Assembly: GCA_024280135.1 (NCBI GenBank)
Contig: JAJRQS010000249.1
Coordinates: 1-10,589, forward strand
Reading direction: 5' to 3'
Length of the DNA: 10,589 bases
Source: Bacteroidota bacterium
Lineage (GTDB): Bacteria > Bacteroidota > Bacteroidia > Chitinophagales > Saprospiraceae
A program made the translations under genes and the position numbers. Positions 1 through 6,505 of the stretch are shown here, piece by piece. Below the pieces are notes generated by a model. It ran no database searches, had not been told where the DNA came from, and saw only the letters and a program-made list of their open reading frames with translations. The first letter of the stretch is position 1. Every line of letters begins with the position of its first letter.

Positions 1-307
1 TAGAAGGATGATCATAAAAAGCACTTGCCATTTGTGCCATGGCATAAGCACTATTATTTACACCTATCCAAGTCGCTCCTTCCGGAAAATCAGTGGGTTT
101 ATGTTCTCCTACAATAGCTAATGCGCCCTTTTCTAAAGCACTAGAAATAAACTGATGCCCATCTACCTGAGTTCCTTTGATCGCAACAAATACATCTCCC
201 TTTTGTACTTGACGTGAATCAAATTCAATTCCTTTGACTGACCATTCTGGAATGGATTCAGTTGACAATAGTGCCACATTGGCTAATATGTTATTTAACT
301 TCTTCAC
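1..307 (-). CDS. murE: MurE, UDP-MurNAc-L-Ala-D-Glu:meso-diaminopimelate ligase (N-terminal part, cut by left edge)
   Basis: This cytoplasmic ligase adds the third amino acid (usually meso-diaminopimelate) to the peptidoglycan precursor UDP-MurNAc-dipeptide, using ATP. Only about the first 102 residues are present, so the ATP-binding and substrate-selecting domains lie outside the window. I translated the minus strand from a GTG at 307-305: the protein begins (M)KKLNNILANVALL and carries the family's N-terminal motifs FDSRQVQKGDVFVAIKG and VDGHQFISSALEKGALAIV, which form the UDP-binding Mur N-terminal domain. The GTG shares its first base with the TAG stop of ftsI (TAGTG), which suggests translational coupling. 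The order ftsI-murE is the usual dcw order. The start choice is good because KKL at the N-terminus matches related MurE proteins. Diaminopimelate rather than lysine specificity is inferred from the phylum, since the deciding residues are not visible. Confidence 0.9.
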   Translation of the reverse strand, partial: MKKLNNILANVALLSTESIPEWSVKGIEFDSRQVQKGDVFVAIKGTQVDGHQFISSALEKGALAIVGEHKPTDFPEGATWIGVNNSAYAMAQMASAFYDHPS

Positions 308-2415
308 TAAGTTAATCTCAAATAAATGGTTTGTCCTTTAGCAGCTGTTCCACCACGTATAGATTGTTTTTTTACTCGTCCTTTTCCTTTAAATCTTACT
401 TTAATCCCTTTATTTTCCAATAAGTATAGTGCATCTTTCAGCCCCATCCCCACTACATTCGGGATCACATTTTCCGTAATTCTTCTATCCAATAAATAAA
501 GAGAATCGTTTTTTTCTGTTGTTTTAAAAACAGCCCAATCATTTGCCTTTACTTGAATTGGCAATTCTACTTCATCTGCTATGGTTACTAAATCACGCTT
601 ATACCCAACCTGCCATGCAGGTAATTTACTAGCATCTAATGATGCAACATGAGAATTTAAAGGGTACTTTAATTTCGGATTCAAGGCATAACACTTATCT
701 GCAATTTCTCTGAAAATCGGCCCTGCCACAGTCCCACCATAATAACCATGTTCTTTTGGATCATATACAACAACAATACAAGAGTACATTGGATTTTCCG
801 CAGGAAAATACCCCGCAAAAGAAGCCTGGTACTTTTGTTTACTAGTGGCTGATTTATAATTCATCTGTGCCGTACCTGTTTTTCCAGCAAAATTATAAAA
901 ATCAGATTTCAGCTTTTTAGCTGTCCCCCTCTCTACAACACCTTCCAATAAAGATTTTACTTTTTTAATAGTCTTTGGACTTATGGCGCGACTACTAATA
1001 ATCGTAGGCTTAAATTGCTCAACTAATTTACCTGATTTTTTAATACTAGTCACCAAATAAGGCTTCATAATCTTACCATTATTCGCTACTGTATTATACA
1101 AATTTAGCATTTGTAAAGGTGTCAATTTCTCTTCATAACCGATTGCCATCCAAGGAATCGTTGTTCCACTCCATTGGTCCACTGCACTATTGGGTTCTTT
1201 AATATAAGGTAGTGCCTCGCCATTAATTTCAATACCCGTTGGCAAGTGTAGATAGACATCTTTTAATCTTTCGATAAAACGAACACGCCCTTTGTCTGAT
1301 TGATTGTAAAAACGATCCACCAAAGTTGCGACACCCACATTTGAAGATATCTCGAATGCTTGACGTACTGAGGATTTTTCCAAGCCATGTGCAGATGCAT
1401 CAACCATCTCATCTTTATAGAAAGTTGTCTTTCCTTTATTCAAATAAACACTATCCGTTAATTCAATATGACCATCTTCTAGCAAAGCAATCATCGAGGC
1501 TAATTTAAAAGTAGAACCAGGTTCTGTGGCTGCACCCACTCCATAATTATACACCTCAGCCCATCCCGTTTTGACACGTCCAATATTACTAATAGCTTTA
1601 ATAGCTCCCGTTTTGACATCCATCAAAATGGCCGTTCCGTGGTCTGCATCATGGTACTGCAAACCTCGTAATAAAGCTTGCTGAACGGCATCTTGCAAAT
1701 TCACATTGATTGTTGTATAAACATCTGCCCCATTATCAGGAGTCACCTGTTCTAAATTCTGCAAAGGAATCCAACCCTTAGAAGTATTTATCATAAATTC
1801 TTTACCCACGCTACCTGCCAAATCTCTATCAAAAGCCCCTTCTAAACCAACTTTCACATCTCCATTTACATACCCCAAAGTACGTTTTGCCAACATTCTA
1901 AATGGGTGTGCTCTTCTTTCATTCTTCCGAACAATAAAACCGCCTCCATATTGACCCCGTCTTAAAATTGGGAGCTTGCGCAAAAAAGATAGCTTCGTAT
2001 AAGACACCCCTTTCTTAATCGGAAAATAACGCAAACCTTGCTCGAAAGCGGTATCCAATCTAGCTCTCCAAGCACCTTCTGTATATTGCTCATCTAGGTA
2101 ATGTGCGAAATAATAAGAAAGAGAATCAACACCAGACTCAAATATTTCTTTGGTCAATCCAGTCGCACGAAAATCCAAATACAAATCAAACATCGGTGTA
2201 GATGCTGCTAAAATATCTCCATTTTCAGCGAAAATAGAACCACGCTCTCCTTTGATCTCCACCTCTCTCACGTAGCTACTATCCAACATTTCACGCAGCT
2301 CAGGCCCCTCGATAACGGAGACTTTCACCAACTGTGCAAATATTGTCAACGCTGCCAATACCACGATGGCAAGCAGGATGTACATTTGGATTAATATTTC
2401 GTTTTTTATAGCCAC
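307..2415 (-). CDS. ftsI: FtsI/PBP3-type division transpeptidase with C-terminal PASTA domain
   Basis: This is a class B penicillin-binding protein that cross-links septal peptidoglycan in the periplasm, together with FtsW and the FtsL group. The 702-aa protein has a short cytoplasmic tail, one membrane segment at about residues 11-31, a pedestal/dimerisation domain (about 45-215), the transpeptidase domain (about 235-575) and a single PASTA domain (about 648-702). The active-site motifs are intact: S301-TFK with the acylated serine, SSN at 357-359 and KTG at 512-514. A PASTA domain and a length near 700 are usual for Bacteroidota FtsI and longer than the E. coli enzyme (588 aa). The start is a GTG placed directly after the ftsL TAA. 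It is preferred over the ATG ten codons later because the IKNEIL N-terminus is typical of this phylum. Its stop overlaps the murE start by one base. Confidence is high for the family and somewhat lower for the exact start. Confidence 0.95.
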   Translation of the reverse strand: MAIKNEILIQMYILLAIVVLAALTIFAQLVKVSVIEGPELREMLDSSYVREVEIKGERGSIFAENGDILAASTPMFDLYLDFRATGLTKEIFESGVDSLSYYFAHYLDEQYTEGAWRARLDTAFEQGLRYFPIKKGVSYTKLSFLRKLPILRRGQYGGGFIVRKNERRAHPFRMLAKRTLGYVNGDVKVGLEGAFDRDLAGSVGKEFMINTSKGWIPLQNLEQVTPDNGADVYTTINVNLQDAVQQALLRGLQYHDADHGTAILMDVKTGAIKAISNIGRVKTGWAEVYNYGVGAATEPGSTFKLASMIALLEDGHIELTDSVYLNKGKTTFYKDEMVDASAHGLEKSSVRQAFEISSNVGVATLVDRFYNQSDKGRVRFIERLKDVYLHLPTGIEINGEALPYIKEPNSAVDQWSGTTIPWMAIGYEEKLTPLQMLNLYNTVANNGKIMKPYLVTSIKKSGKLVEQFKPTIISSRAISPKTIKKVKSLLEGVVERGTAKKLKSDFYNFAGKTGTAQMNYKSATSKQKYQASFAGYFPAENPMYSCIVVVYDPKEHGYYGGTVAGPIFREIADKCYALNPKLKYPLNSHVASLDASKLPAWQVGYKRDLVTIADEVELPIQVKANDWAVFKTTEKNDSLYLLDRRITENVIPNVVGMGLKDALYLLENKGIKVRFKGKGRVKKQSIRGGTAAKGQTIYLRLT

Positions 2416-2757
2416 TTACTCTTCTAGTTTTACTAGATTTTTTTTAACAACAATTCGTTTTGGTCCTTTCTTATCCACTACAAAACCTTTAGATTTCATA
2501 GTTTGTATTACCTGAGACTGTGTACTACTATACATCAATTCAGATTGTAAGCTCATATATTCCCATCTCAATTTTCGAACTTCCTTTGTCAACAAATGAA
2601 TATCTCGAATATTAGATTCTGCCTGTCTTGATATACCTATATATAGTACCCCTAAAAAAGCTAAAAAAAACACAAATCTTATATTTCCTAAGACCCACGA
2701 TGACACCATCGGCCAAAATGAAAAATAAGTTGATAATGATTTTCTTTTTTTTGCCAT
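2416..2757 (-). CDS. ftsL: FtsL-like division protein, single-pass membrane coiled coil
   Basis: This small bitopic protein sits where FtsL lies in the dcw cluster, between rsmH and ftsI. FtsL forms a complex with FtsB and FtsQ that activates FtsWI at the septum. The 113 aa show a basic cytoplasmic tail (MAKKRKSLS), one membrane helix at about residues 25-42 (VFFLAFLGVLYIG) and a periplasmic helix at about 45-80 with heptad-like spacing, suited to a coiled coil. The C-terminus is short and basic (KGPKRIVVKKN). FtsL proteins are poorly conserved in sequence, so the call rests on size, topology and position. The gene starts 19 bases after rsmH ends, and ftsI follows with no gap. The next partner, ftsQ, would be further down the operon and is not in view. 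Confidence 0.85.
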   Translation of the reverse strand: MAKKRKSLSTYFSFWPMVSSWVLGNIRFVFFLAFLGVLYIGISRQAESNIRDIHLLTKEVRKLRWEYMSLQSELMYSSTQSQVIQTMKSKGFVVDKKGPKRIVVKKNLVKLEE

Positions 2758-2776
2758 AATATTTTAAAGGACTAGC

Positions 2777-3694
2777 CTATGTATTTTTAATTATACCCTT
2801 TTCTGCAATCCGCATTTTGGCACTTCTTGCTCTTGGGTTATTTGATATTTCTTTTTCAGAAGGATAAATTGGTTTTCTCGTTATGACTTTTAGTGGGCGA
2901 TTAATGTTGCCATAAAAGTCTTTTTGCTCAATTCCTTCTGTATTTCCAGTTTTCATTAGTTTTTTTGTCAGTCTGTCTTCAAGCGAATGATAACTAATGA
3001 CAACCAACCGACCCCCTGGTGCTAGTACCTCTACTGCATCTGTCAAAAAATCATTCAAAGCACCCATCTCATCGTTCACTTCGATTCGTATTGCTTGAAA
3101 TACCTGCGCCAAATAACGATTTCGATCTCCTCTCACCCATGGCCCCAAAACATCTAAAAACCGGTGGATAGTTTCAATGGGTGACATCTTTCTAGCTTCT
3201 ATTATTGCTTGCGCTAAAGATTTTGAATTCCTCACTTCTCCATAAGTCCCAAAAACTCTTTGCAAGTCATCCTGACGATACTTATTAATAACATGAGCTG
3301 CCGTGACCTCCCCTTTTCGATCCATACGCATATCCAAATCTGCATCAAAACGATAAGAAAACCCTCTTTCAGCTGTATTTATCTGAAAAGAAGAAACGCC
3401 CAAGTCTGCTAAAATTCCATCTACTTTATCAATTCCATCCAATCTCAAATATCTCTTTAGATACCTGAAGTTATGTGGCTGAATACTCAGCCTTTTATCT
3501 TCTATTACATTTTGGAGTGCATCTGCATCTTGATCAAAACCAATCAACCGACCATCATCTCCCAATTTTTTTAAAATCTCTGCAGAATGTCCACCTCCCC
3601 CAAAAGTCACGTCCACATAAATTCCATCTGATTTAATATTCAATCCTTCAACGCTTTCGTCGAGGAGCACGGGACGGTGATAATCTTCATTCAT
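2777..3694 (-). CDS. rsmH: RsmH (MraW), 16S rRNA (cytosine-1402-N4)-methyltransferase
   Basis: This enzyme uses S-adenosylmethionine to methylate N4 of C1402 in 16S rRNA, in the decoding centre of the small ribosomal subunit. From the chosen ATG it is 305 aa, close to the usual length. It has the family N-terminus YHRPVLLDESVEGL, the SAM-binding loop YVDVTFGGGGHSAEIL (residues 26-41), an acidic strand end GFDQD (52-56), ILADLGVSSFQ (94-104), the ERGFSYRFDADLDMRMD block (109-125), VISYHSLEDR (232-241) and the C-terminal NPRARSAKMRIAEK. The frame is open further upstream with ATGs at 3712 and 3730, but family members begin a few residues before YH.PVLL, so 3694 is preferred. This start lies inside the end of mraZ (8-base overlap). 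An AAGGAG directly abuts the ATG, too close to act as a normal ribosome site, while GAGG lies about 7 bases upstream. Confidence 0.95.
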   Translation of the reverse strand: MNEDYHRPVLLDESVEGLNIKSDGIYVDVTFGGGGHSAEILKKLGDDGRLIGFDQDADALQNVIEDKRLSIQPHNFRYLKRYLRLDGIDKVDGILADLGVSSFQINTAERGFSYRFDADLDMRMDRKGEVTAAHVINKYRQDDLQRVFGTYGEVRNSKSLAQAIIEARKMSPIETIHRFLDVLGPWVRGDRNRYLAQVFQAIRIEVNDEMGALNDFLTDAVEVLAPGGRLVVISYHSLEDRLTKKLMKTGNTEGIEQKDFYGNINRPLKVITRKPIYPSEKEISNNPRARSAKMRIAEKGIIKNT

Positions 3695-4193
3695 CTCCTT
3701 CCCTCTTTTCATCTCTCGGATGCTCTTCAATCAATCTTGCCAATACGTCCTCATTCATCCGATTCGTCTTATCATGCTTCTGCTGTTCTATAAACTTAGC
3801 ATAGTCATCCGCATTCCAGATTTCAATAAACTCCATGAAAGTATTTATCACTAATTGATCTTTGCCTTTCACATCAATCCAATCCAACAACATCTTTGGA
3901 ATTCTCACTCTTTCTGCTTTATCCAACTCTACTTCCTCTGCTCCATTAAAAAAGAATCTTGCAGCTTCCACCTCCTCTTGACGATATGGATTCATATTCT
4001 TTCTAATCTTTCTTACTTCTTTATCCCACATCGACTTCGGAAATAATCGCAACATATTCAATCCGCCTAATCCACGATTCACATAAAAACGCTTATTGTT
4101 ATCTTTTCCCAACGCCTCCAATAAACGCGCAGGTAGTTTTACCCGACCTCGGTCATCTATTGCGCAATTATAAGATCCATCAAGAAAAAGCAT
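3687..4193 (-). CDS. mraZ: MraZ, transcription regulator of the dcw operon
   Basis: MraZ is a ring-forming, AbrB-like DNA-binding protein and the first gene of most dcw clusters. In E. coli it represses its own operon by binding tandem TGGG-type boxes spaced 10 bp apart. The protein is 168 aa. Two MraZ repeats are visible: the first with D13-D-R-G-R17 followed by VKLPARL, the second with D91-K-A-E-R95 followed by VRIPKML, so the DxxxR signature is kept in both halves. It is longer than the common length of about 145-155 aa because of a hydrophilic tail from about residue 135, rich in K, E, D and R. The stop codon lies within the rsmH start region (8-base overlap). Upstream are a TATCTTTG promoter element and GTGGTAA repeats that could be its own operator. 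Confidence 0.93.
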   Translation of the reverse strand: MLFLDGSYNCAIDDRGRVKLPARLLEALGKDNNKRFYVNRGLGGLNMLRLFPKSMWDKEVRKIRKNMNPYRQEEVEAARFFFNGAEEVELDKAERVRIPKMLLDWIDVKGKDQLVINTFMEFIEIWNADDYAKFIEQQKHDKTNRMNEDVLARLIEEHPRDEKREGDE

Positions 4194-4214
4194 CGTTCTC
4201 TATTTATTGAGTGA

Positions 4215-4246
4215 CAAAGATAAGCCATACATTTCAATTTTACCAC
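4215..4246 (-). promoter_or_regulatory. Candidate proximal promoter P1 of the dcw operon
   Basis: Read on the minus strand, TATCTTTG (4222-4215) is a perfect match to the Bacteroidota -7 element TAnnTTTG, and it would start RNA about 15-20 bases before the mraZ ATG. No good TTTG lies at the -33 spacing. Instead TGTGG at about 4247-4243 occupies that place, and it belongs to a GTGGTAA repeat. A bound regulator there would block the polymerase. The -7 element is seen directly; promoter activity is inferred. Confidence 0.6.
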
Positions 4247-4256
4247 ATATTACCAC
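4240..4256 (-). promoter_or_regulatory. Candidate MraZ box pair a (GTGGTAA x2, 10-bp period)
   Basis: On the minus strand, GTGGTAATAT is followed directly by GTGGTAAAAT, two GTGGTAA units exactly one helical turn apart. MraZ in E. coli binds tandem TGGG-type boxes with the same 10-bp period. The unit here differs (TGGTA rather than TGGGA), but related pairs recur at 4368 and 4513. The pair overlaps the -33 region of P1, which fits autorepression. Binding by this MraZ is inferred. Confidence 0.6.
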
Positions 4257-4367
4257 GAAAAGTGACATAAAAATGCAATTATTTTTTCATGTGTGCTAAA
4301 TTAACCTATTTTTACAATATCTTGTTTTAATTCTACCCTATTTTACTACTTTATGTTTCAATTTTAA

Positions 4368-4384
4368 CGGGTAAATTGTGGTAA
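4368..4384 (+). promoter_or_regulatory. Candidate MraZ box pair b (CGGGTAA/GTGGTAA, 10-bp period)
   Basis: On the plus strand, CGGGTAAATT is followed by GTGGTAATAA, again two (C/T)GGTAA-type units 10 bp apart, in the opposite orientation to pair a. It would lie about 30-45 bases downstream of the start site of candidate promoter P2, where a bound ring protein could act as a roadblock. The centres of a and b are about 128 bp apart. Confidence 0.45.
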
Positions 4385-4416
4385 TAAAATTCAAATATTC
4401 TAAAAAAGGGAAATAA

Positions 4417-4447
4417 CAAATCTAAAAGGGTATCAAATCCATTTCAA
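4417..4447 (-). promoter_or_regulatory. Candidate distal promoter P2 of the dcw operon
   Basis: On the minus strand a TTG (4447-4445), a 20-base spacer and TAGATTTG (4424-4417) form a good Bacteroidota promoter of the TTG-N17..23-TAnnTTTG form. RNA from here would carry a leader of roughly 215 bases before mraZ, passing through box pairs b and a. The match is by consensus only. Confidence 0.45.
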
Positions 4448-4512
4448 CAAGCAGATAAAACCTCCTCATTCTCAACGATTTAGAAAATCTAACGTTCGCC
4501 ATCCAAAACCTT

Positions 4513-4529
4513 GTGGGAAAATGTGGGAA
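4513..4529 (+). promoter_or_regulatory. Candidate MraZ box pair c (TGGGA-N5-TGGGA)
   Basis: GTGGGAAAAT is followed directly by GTGGGAAACC, two GTGGGAA units 10 bp apart on the plus strand. This is the exact TGGGA-N5-TGGGA form known for E. coli MraZ. It lies about 320 bp upstream of the mraZ start in the orientation opposite to pair a. The second unit also forms GTGG-GAAA-CCAC, a 4-bp hairpin with a GNRA-type loop, perhaps by chance. Confidence 0.55.
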
Positions 4530-4618
4530 ACCACCTAAAAATGAAGGTTTTACACCCCAATTGTTGTGCTTTTTCTTCCATGAAAAGTTCGCACTCCCAC
4601 CCACATTCCCTCGCTGTG

Positions 4619-5046
4619 GTATTAGCTTGCGCAAAAGTCCTATTCAATAATAGACTCTAACTAAATAACCGTATTATACTAATTATCAACTATTTATACT
4701 ACGATTTACAACTTAAAGTAATTTATCACCCCCTATAAACAAAGGGCTTTCATACGCCCAAAAAAAGGCGTGCAGGAGTTCTATTTATTCGAGCAATCGT
4801 TCATTCCAAGAATTAAGTCTTGCAAAAAATAACCAATAGACCCAACACCCAAAATTTTCTTGATTAGTACAGGTGGAAGCCACCCAACGCTTACTCCTTT
4901 CTGCCCACCTAATCCGACAGCTAACTATTGTATTGTTAACACAATTTTAATCCCACCTATATATTGGGGTATGTTGTGAATAGGATAGAATTTTGTTCTA
5001 GTTAATTCGTTTCTTCTTATAAAGCCTTTTTGGCGCAAGCTAATAC
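4619..5046. repeat. Inverted 14-mer flanking 400 bases of noncoding DNA
   Basis: GTATTAGCTTGCGC at 4619-4632 recurs as its exact reverse complement at 5033-5046. The similarity continues inward with one gap (AAAAG against CAAAAAG). The right copy ends 25 bases before the preferred start of the downstream gene. No flanking direct repeat is visible at the outer ends, so there is no sign of a target duplication. It may be a decayed miniature element or a pair of binding sites. Confidence 0.4.
4964..4995 (+). promoter_or_regulatory. Weak promoter candidate for the thioredoxin-fold gene
   Basis: A TTG at 4964-4966, a 21-base spacer and GAATTTTG at 4988-4995 (one mismatch to TAnnTTTG) would start RNA near 5000, about 70 bases before the ATG. 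No better match was found in the 500 bases upstream, so this is only a candidate. Confidence 0.25.
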
Positions 5047-5071
5047 TCACTCAACTACAAAAATAGATTAC

Positions 5072-6505
5072 ATGAAAATTTGGACAAGCATCCTTCTCTT
5101 TGTTTTACTTTCATTTGGACTTCAAGCTCAAGCAGGCTACGACATTAAAATCAAAGCTAAAAATTATGACTTTGACACCTTAGTCATAGGATATAAATTT
5201 GGGAAGCAACAATACATCAAAGACACGTTGGTTTCTAGCAACAAGCAAGATTTTCATTTTACTGGACAGGATACTTTAAAAGATGGTATGTATATTATCG
5301 TCCTAAAACCCAAAAATGATTTTTTAGAATTTTTAGTTGACAAAGGAGACCACCATTTTTCTATGACCTTCGACAATAAAGATTTGGCCAATTCTCTAAC
5401 ATTCAAGAATTCTAAATCAAATAAAATTTTTAAAGATTACACCAACTTCCTAAAAGGGCTACGTCCTCGCGCTGAAAAATTACGTGCGGACATCAAACTT
5501 CAAGACTCCTTAGGCAACACAAAAGCCAAAGACAAACTTTCCGAAGAGCTCAATGGCATGGACAAAGAAGTCAAAGCATATCAAAACAAATTCATTACCA
5601 AAAATGCTGGCACCCTACCTGCCCTTATCGTCAAGGCATTGAAAGAACCCGACATGCCCAAGTTTGAGGGAAACAAAAAAGAGGTTCAAGAAAAACAATA
5701 CTATTACTTTAGAAATCATTTCTTTGACAACCTTGATTTAAACGACCCAAGAATACTATACACCAACCTATTGGATCGAAAAGTAAAGTACTATATAAAC
5801 AAAGTTGTACCTCAACATCCTGATACGATTTCTGCAGAATTAGACAAACTACTCCGCAAGATGGAAACCAATGAAGAATTATACAAATACTACCTCATTG
5901 ATTTTCTGAATGAATATGCTGCCTCTAAGATTGTTGGGTTTGATGCTATCTATGTACACTTAGTCAAAAACTATTATGAAAAAGGCAAAGCACCTTGGGT
6001 TAATGAAGAATCTATGGCCAAAATCGTACGTGACGCTAATCTACTCTACCCCGTCTTAATAGGTAAGAAAGCCCCTAACATTACCCTTTATGAAAAGGAT
6101 GGCACTCCCCGCTCTGTGTATGATGTAGATAAAGATTTTACTATTTTATTCTTTTGGGCTCCAGACTGTGGTCACTGCAAAAAATCTGCACCCTTTTTAG
6201 TAAAGTTCAACAATCAATTTAAAGACAGAGTTTCGGTTATTACAATTGCGAATGATATTGGCAAAGAGAAAGAAGAAAAAACTTGGAAGGCCGTAGAAGA
6301 GCATGAGTTTAATGATATGATAAATCTTGCTGACTTCAAATACACTTCTAGATTCAAAACCAAATACAATATTAAATCTACTCCAACGATCTACATCTTA
6401 AATAAGGATAAGGAAATCATCATGAAGCGTATCCCTGCCAAAGATTTACCCGAAGTAATGGAAGAATTGATTAGACTAGACAAAAAGAAAAGAGAAAAAA
6501 AATAA
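5072..6505 (+). CDS. Exported thioredoxin-fold oxidoreductase, DUF4369-DUF5106-AhpC/TSA (TlpA-like)
   Basis: This is a probable thiol-disulfide oxidoreductase acting outside the cytoplasm. From the ATG at 5072 the protein has 477 aa. It begins with a signal peptide (MKIWTSILLFVLLSFGLQAQA, likely cleaved before Gly22; there is no lipobox Cys). A beta-rich DUF4369-type domain follows (about 23-115), then a charged helical linker (about 120-185), a DUF5106-like helical domain (YYFRNHFFDNLDLNDPRIL onward, about 200-330) and a thioredoxin domain (about 334-470). The active site is WAPDCGHC with Cys366 and Cys369, and the cis-proline is in STPTIYIL. A TTG 14 codons upstream keeps the frame open but would place a polar stretch before the signal peptide, so it was not chosen. 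CGHC is the protein disulfide isomerase motif, yet redox direction and substrates cannot be read from sequence. The lysine-rich tail overlaps the terminator. Such domain fusions are common in Bacteroidota. Confidence 0.9.
   Translation: MKIWTSILLFVLLSFGLQAQAGYDIKIKAKNYDFDTLVIGYKFGKQQYIKDTLVSSNKQDFHFTGQDTLKDGMYIIVLKPKNDFLEFLVDKGDHHFSMTFDNKDLANSLTFKNSKSNKIFKDYTNFLKGLRPRAEKLRADIKLQDSLGNTKAKDKLSEELNGMDKEVKAYQNKFITKNAGTLPALIVKALKEPDMPKFEGNKKEVQEKQYYYFRNHFFDNLDLNDPRILYTNLLDRKVKYYINKVVPQHPDTISAELDKLLRKMETNEELYKYYLIDFLNEYAASKIVGFDAIYVHLVKNYYEKGKAPWVNEESMAKIVRDANLLYPVLIGKKAPNITLYEKDGTPRSVYDVDKDFTILFFWAPDCGHCKKSAPFLVKFNNQFKDRVSVITIANDIGKEKEEKTWKAVEEHEFNDMINLADFKYTSRFKTKYNIKSTPTIYILNKDKEIIMKRIPAKDLPEVMEELIRLDKKKREKK

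Larger units (their letters stand above)
4531..5071. other. Noncoding stretch between the dcw control region and the thioredoxin-fold gene
   Basis: I see no convincing gene here on either strand. The longest open frame, minus strand 4422-4634, has no recognisable motif and low-complexity composition. I find no tRNA, no tmRNA or RNase P signature, and no riboswitch that I recognise. What can be seen: an inverted 14-mer (4619-4632 and 5033-5046); the 7-mer CCACCTA three times (4531, 4905, 4953), plus its complement core AGGTGG at 4871; a GGTGG-AAG-CCACC hairpin at 4872-4884; two mutually exclusive short stems at 4744-4771; and ATTGT-TAAC-ACAAT at 4932-4945. These could belong to a small RNA, to operators of the downstream gene, or to decayed sequence. 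Confidence 0.6.

Noticed and set aside
1971..1984. Third copy of AGCTTGCGCAAAA inside ftsI, matching the left inverted repeat
   Set aside because: It encodes normal FtsI residues (LRKL), and a 13-base match somewhere in 10 kb is expected by chance.
3695..3730. Earlier ATG starts for rsmH
   Set aside because: RsmH proteins begin just before YH.PVLL; the extra residues are only the other frame of the mraZ tail.
4591..4612. Minus-strand GGGAATGTGGGTGGGA as a fourth MraZ box group
   Set aside because: The TGGG-like units are 8 and 4 bp apart, not 10, so the phase does not fit.
4422..4634. 70-aa open frame on the minus strand between mraZ and the 5072 gene
   Set aside because: It needs a TTG start, has no family motif, and overlaps promoter P2 and box pair c; it looks like chance.
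4872..4910. Possible cobalamin-type riboswitch from the GCCACC sequence
   Set aside because: The other conserved boxes of that class are missing and the downstream gene is not related to cobalamin.
5030..5071. Upstream TTG start for the thioredoxin-fold protein
   Set aside because: It would put 14 polar residues before a clear signal peptide; the ATG at 5072 fits export.
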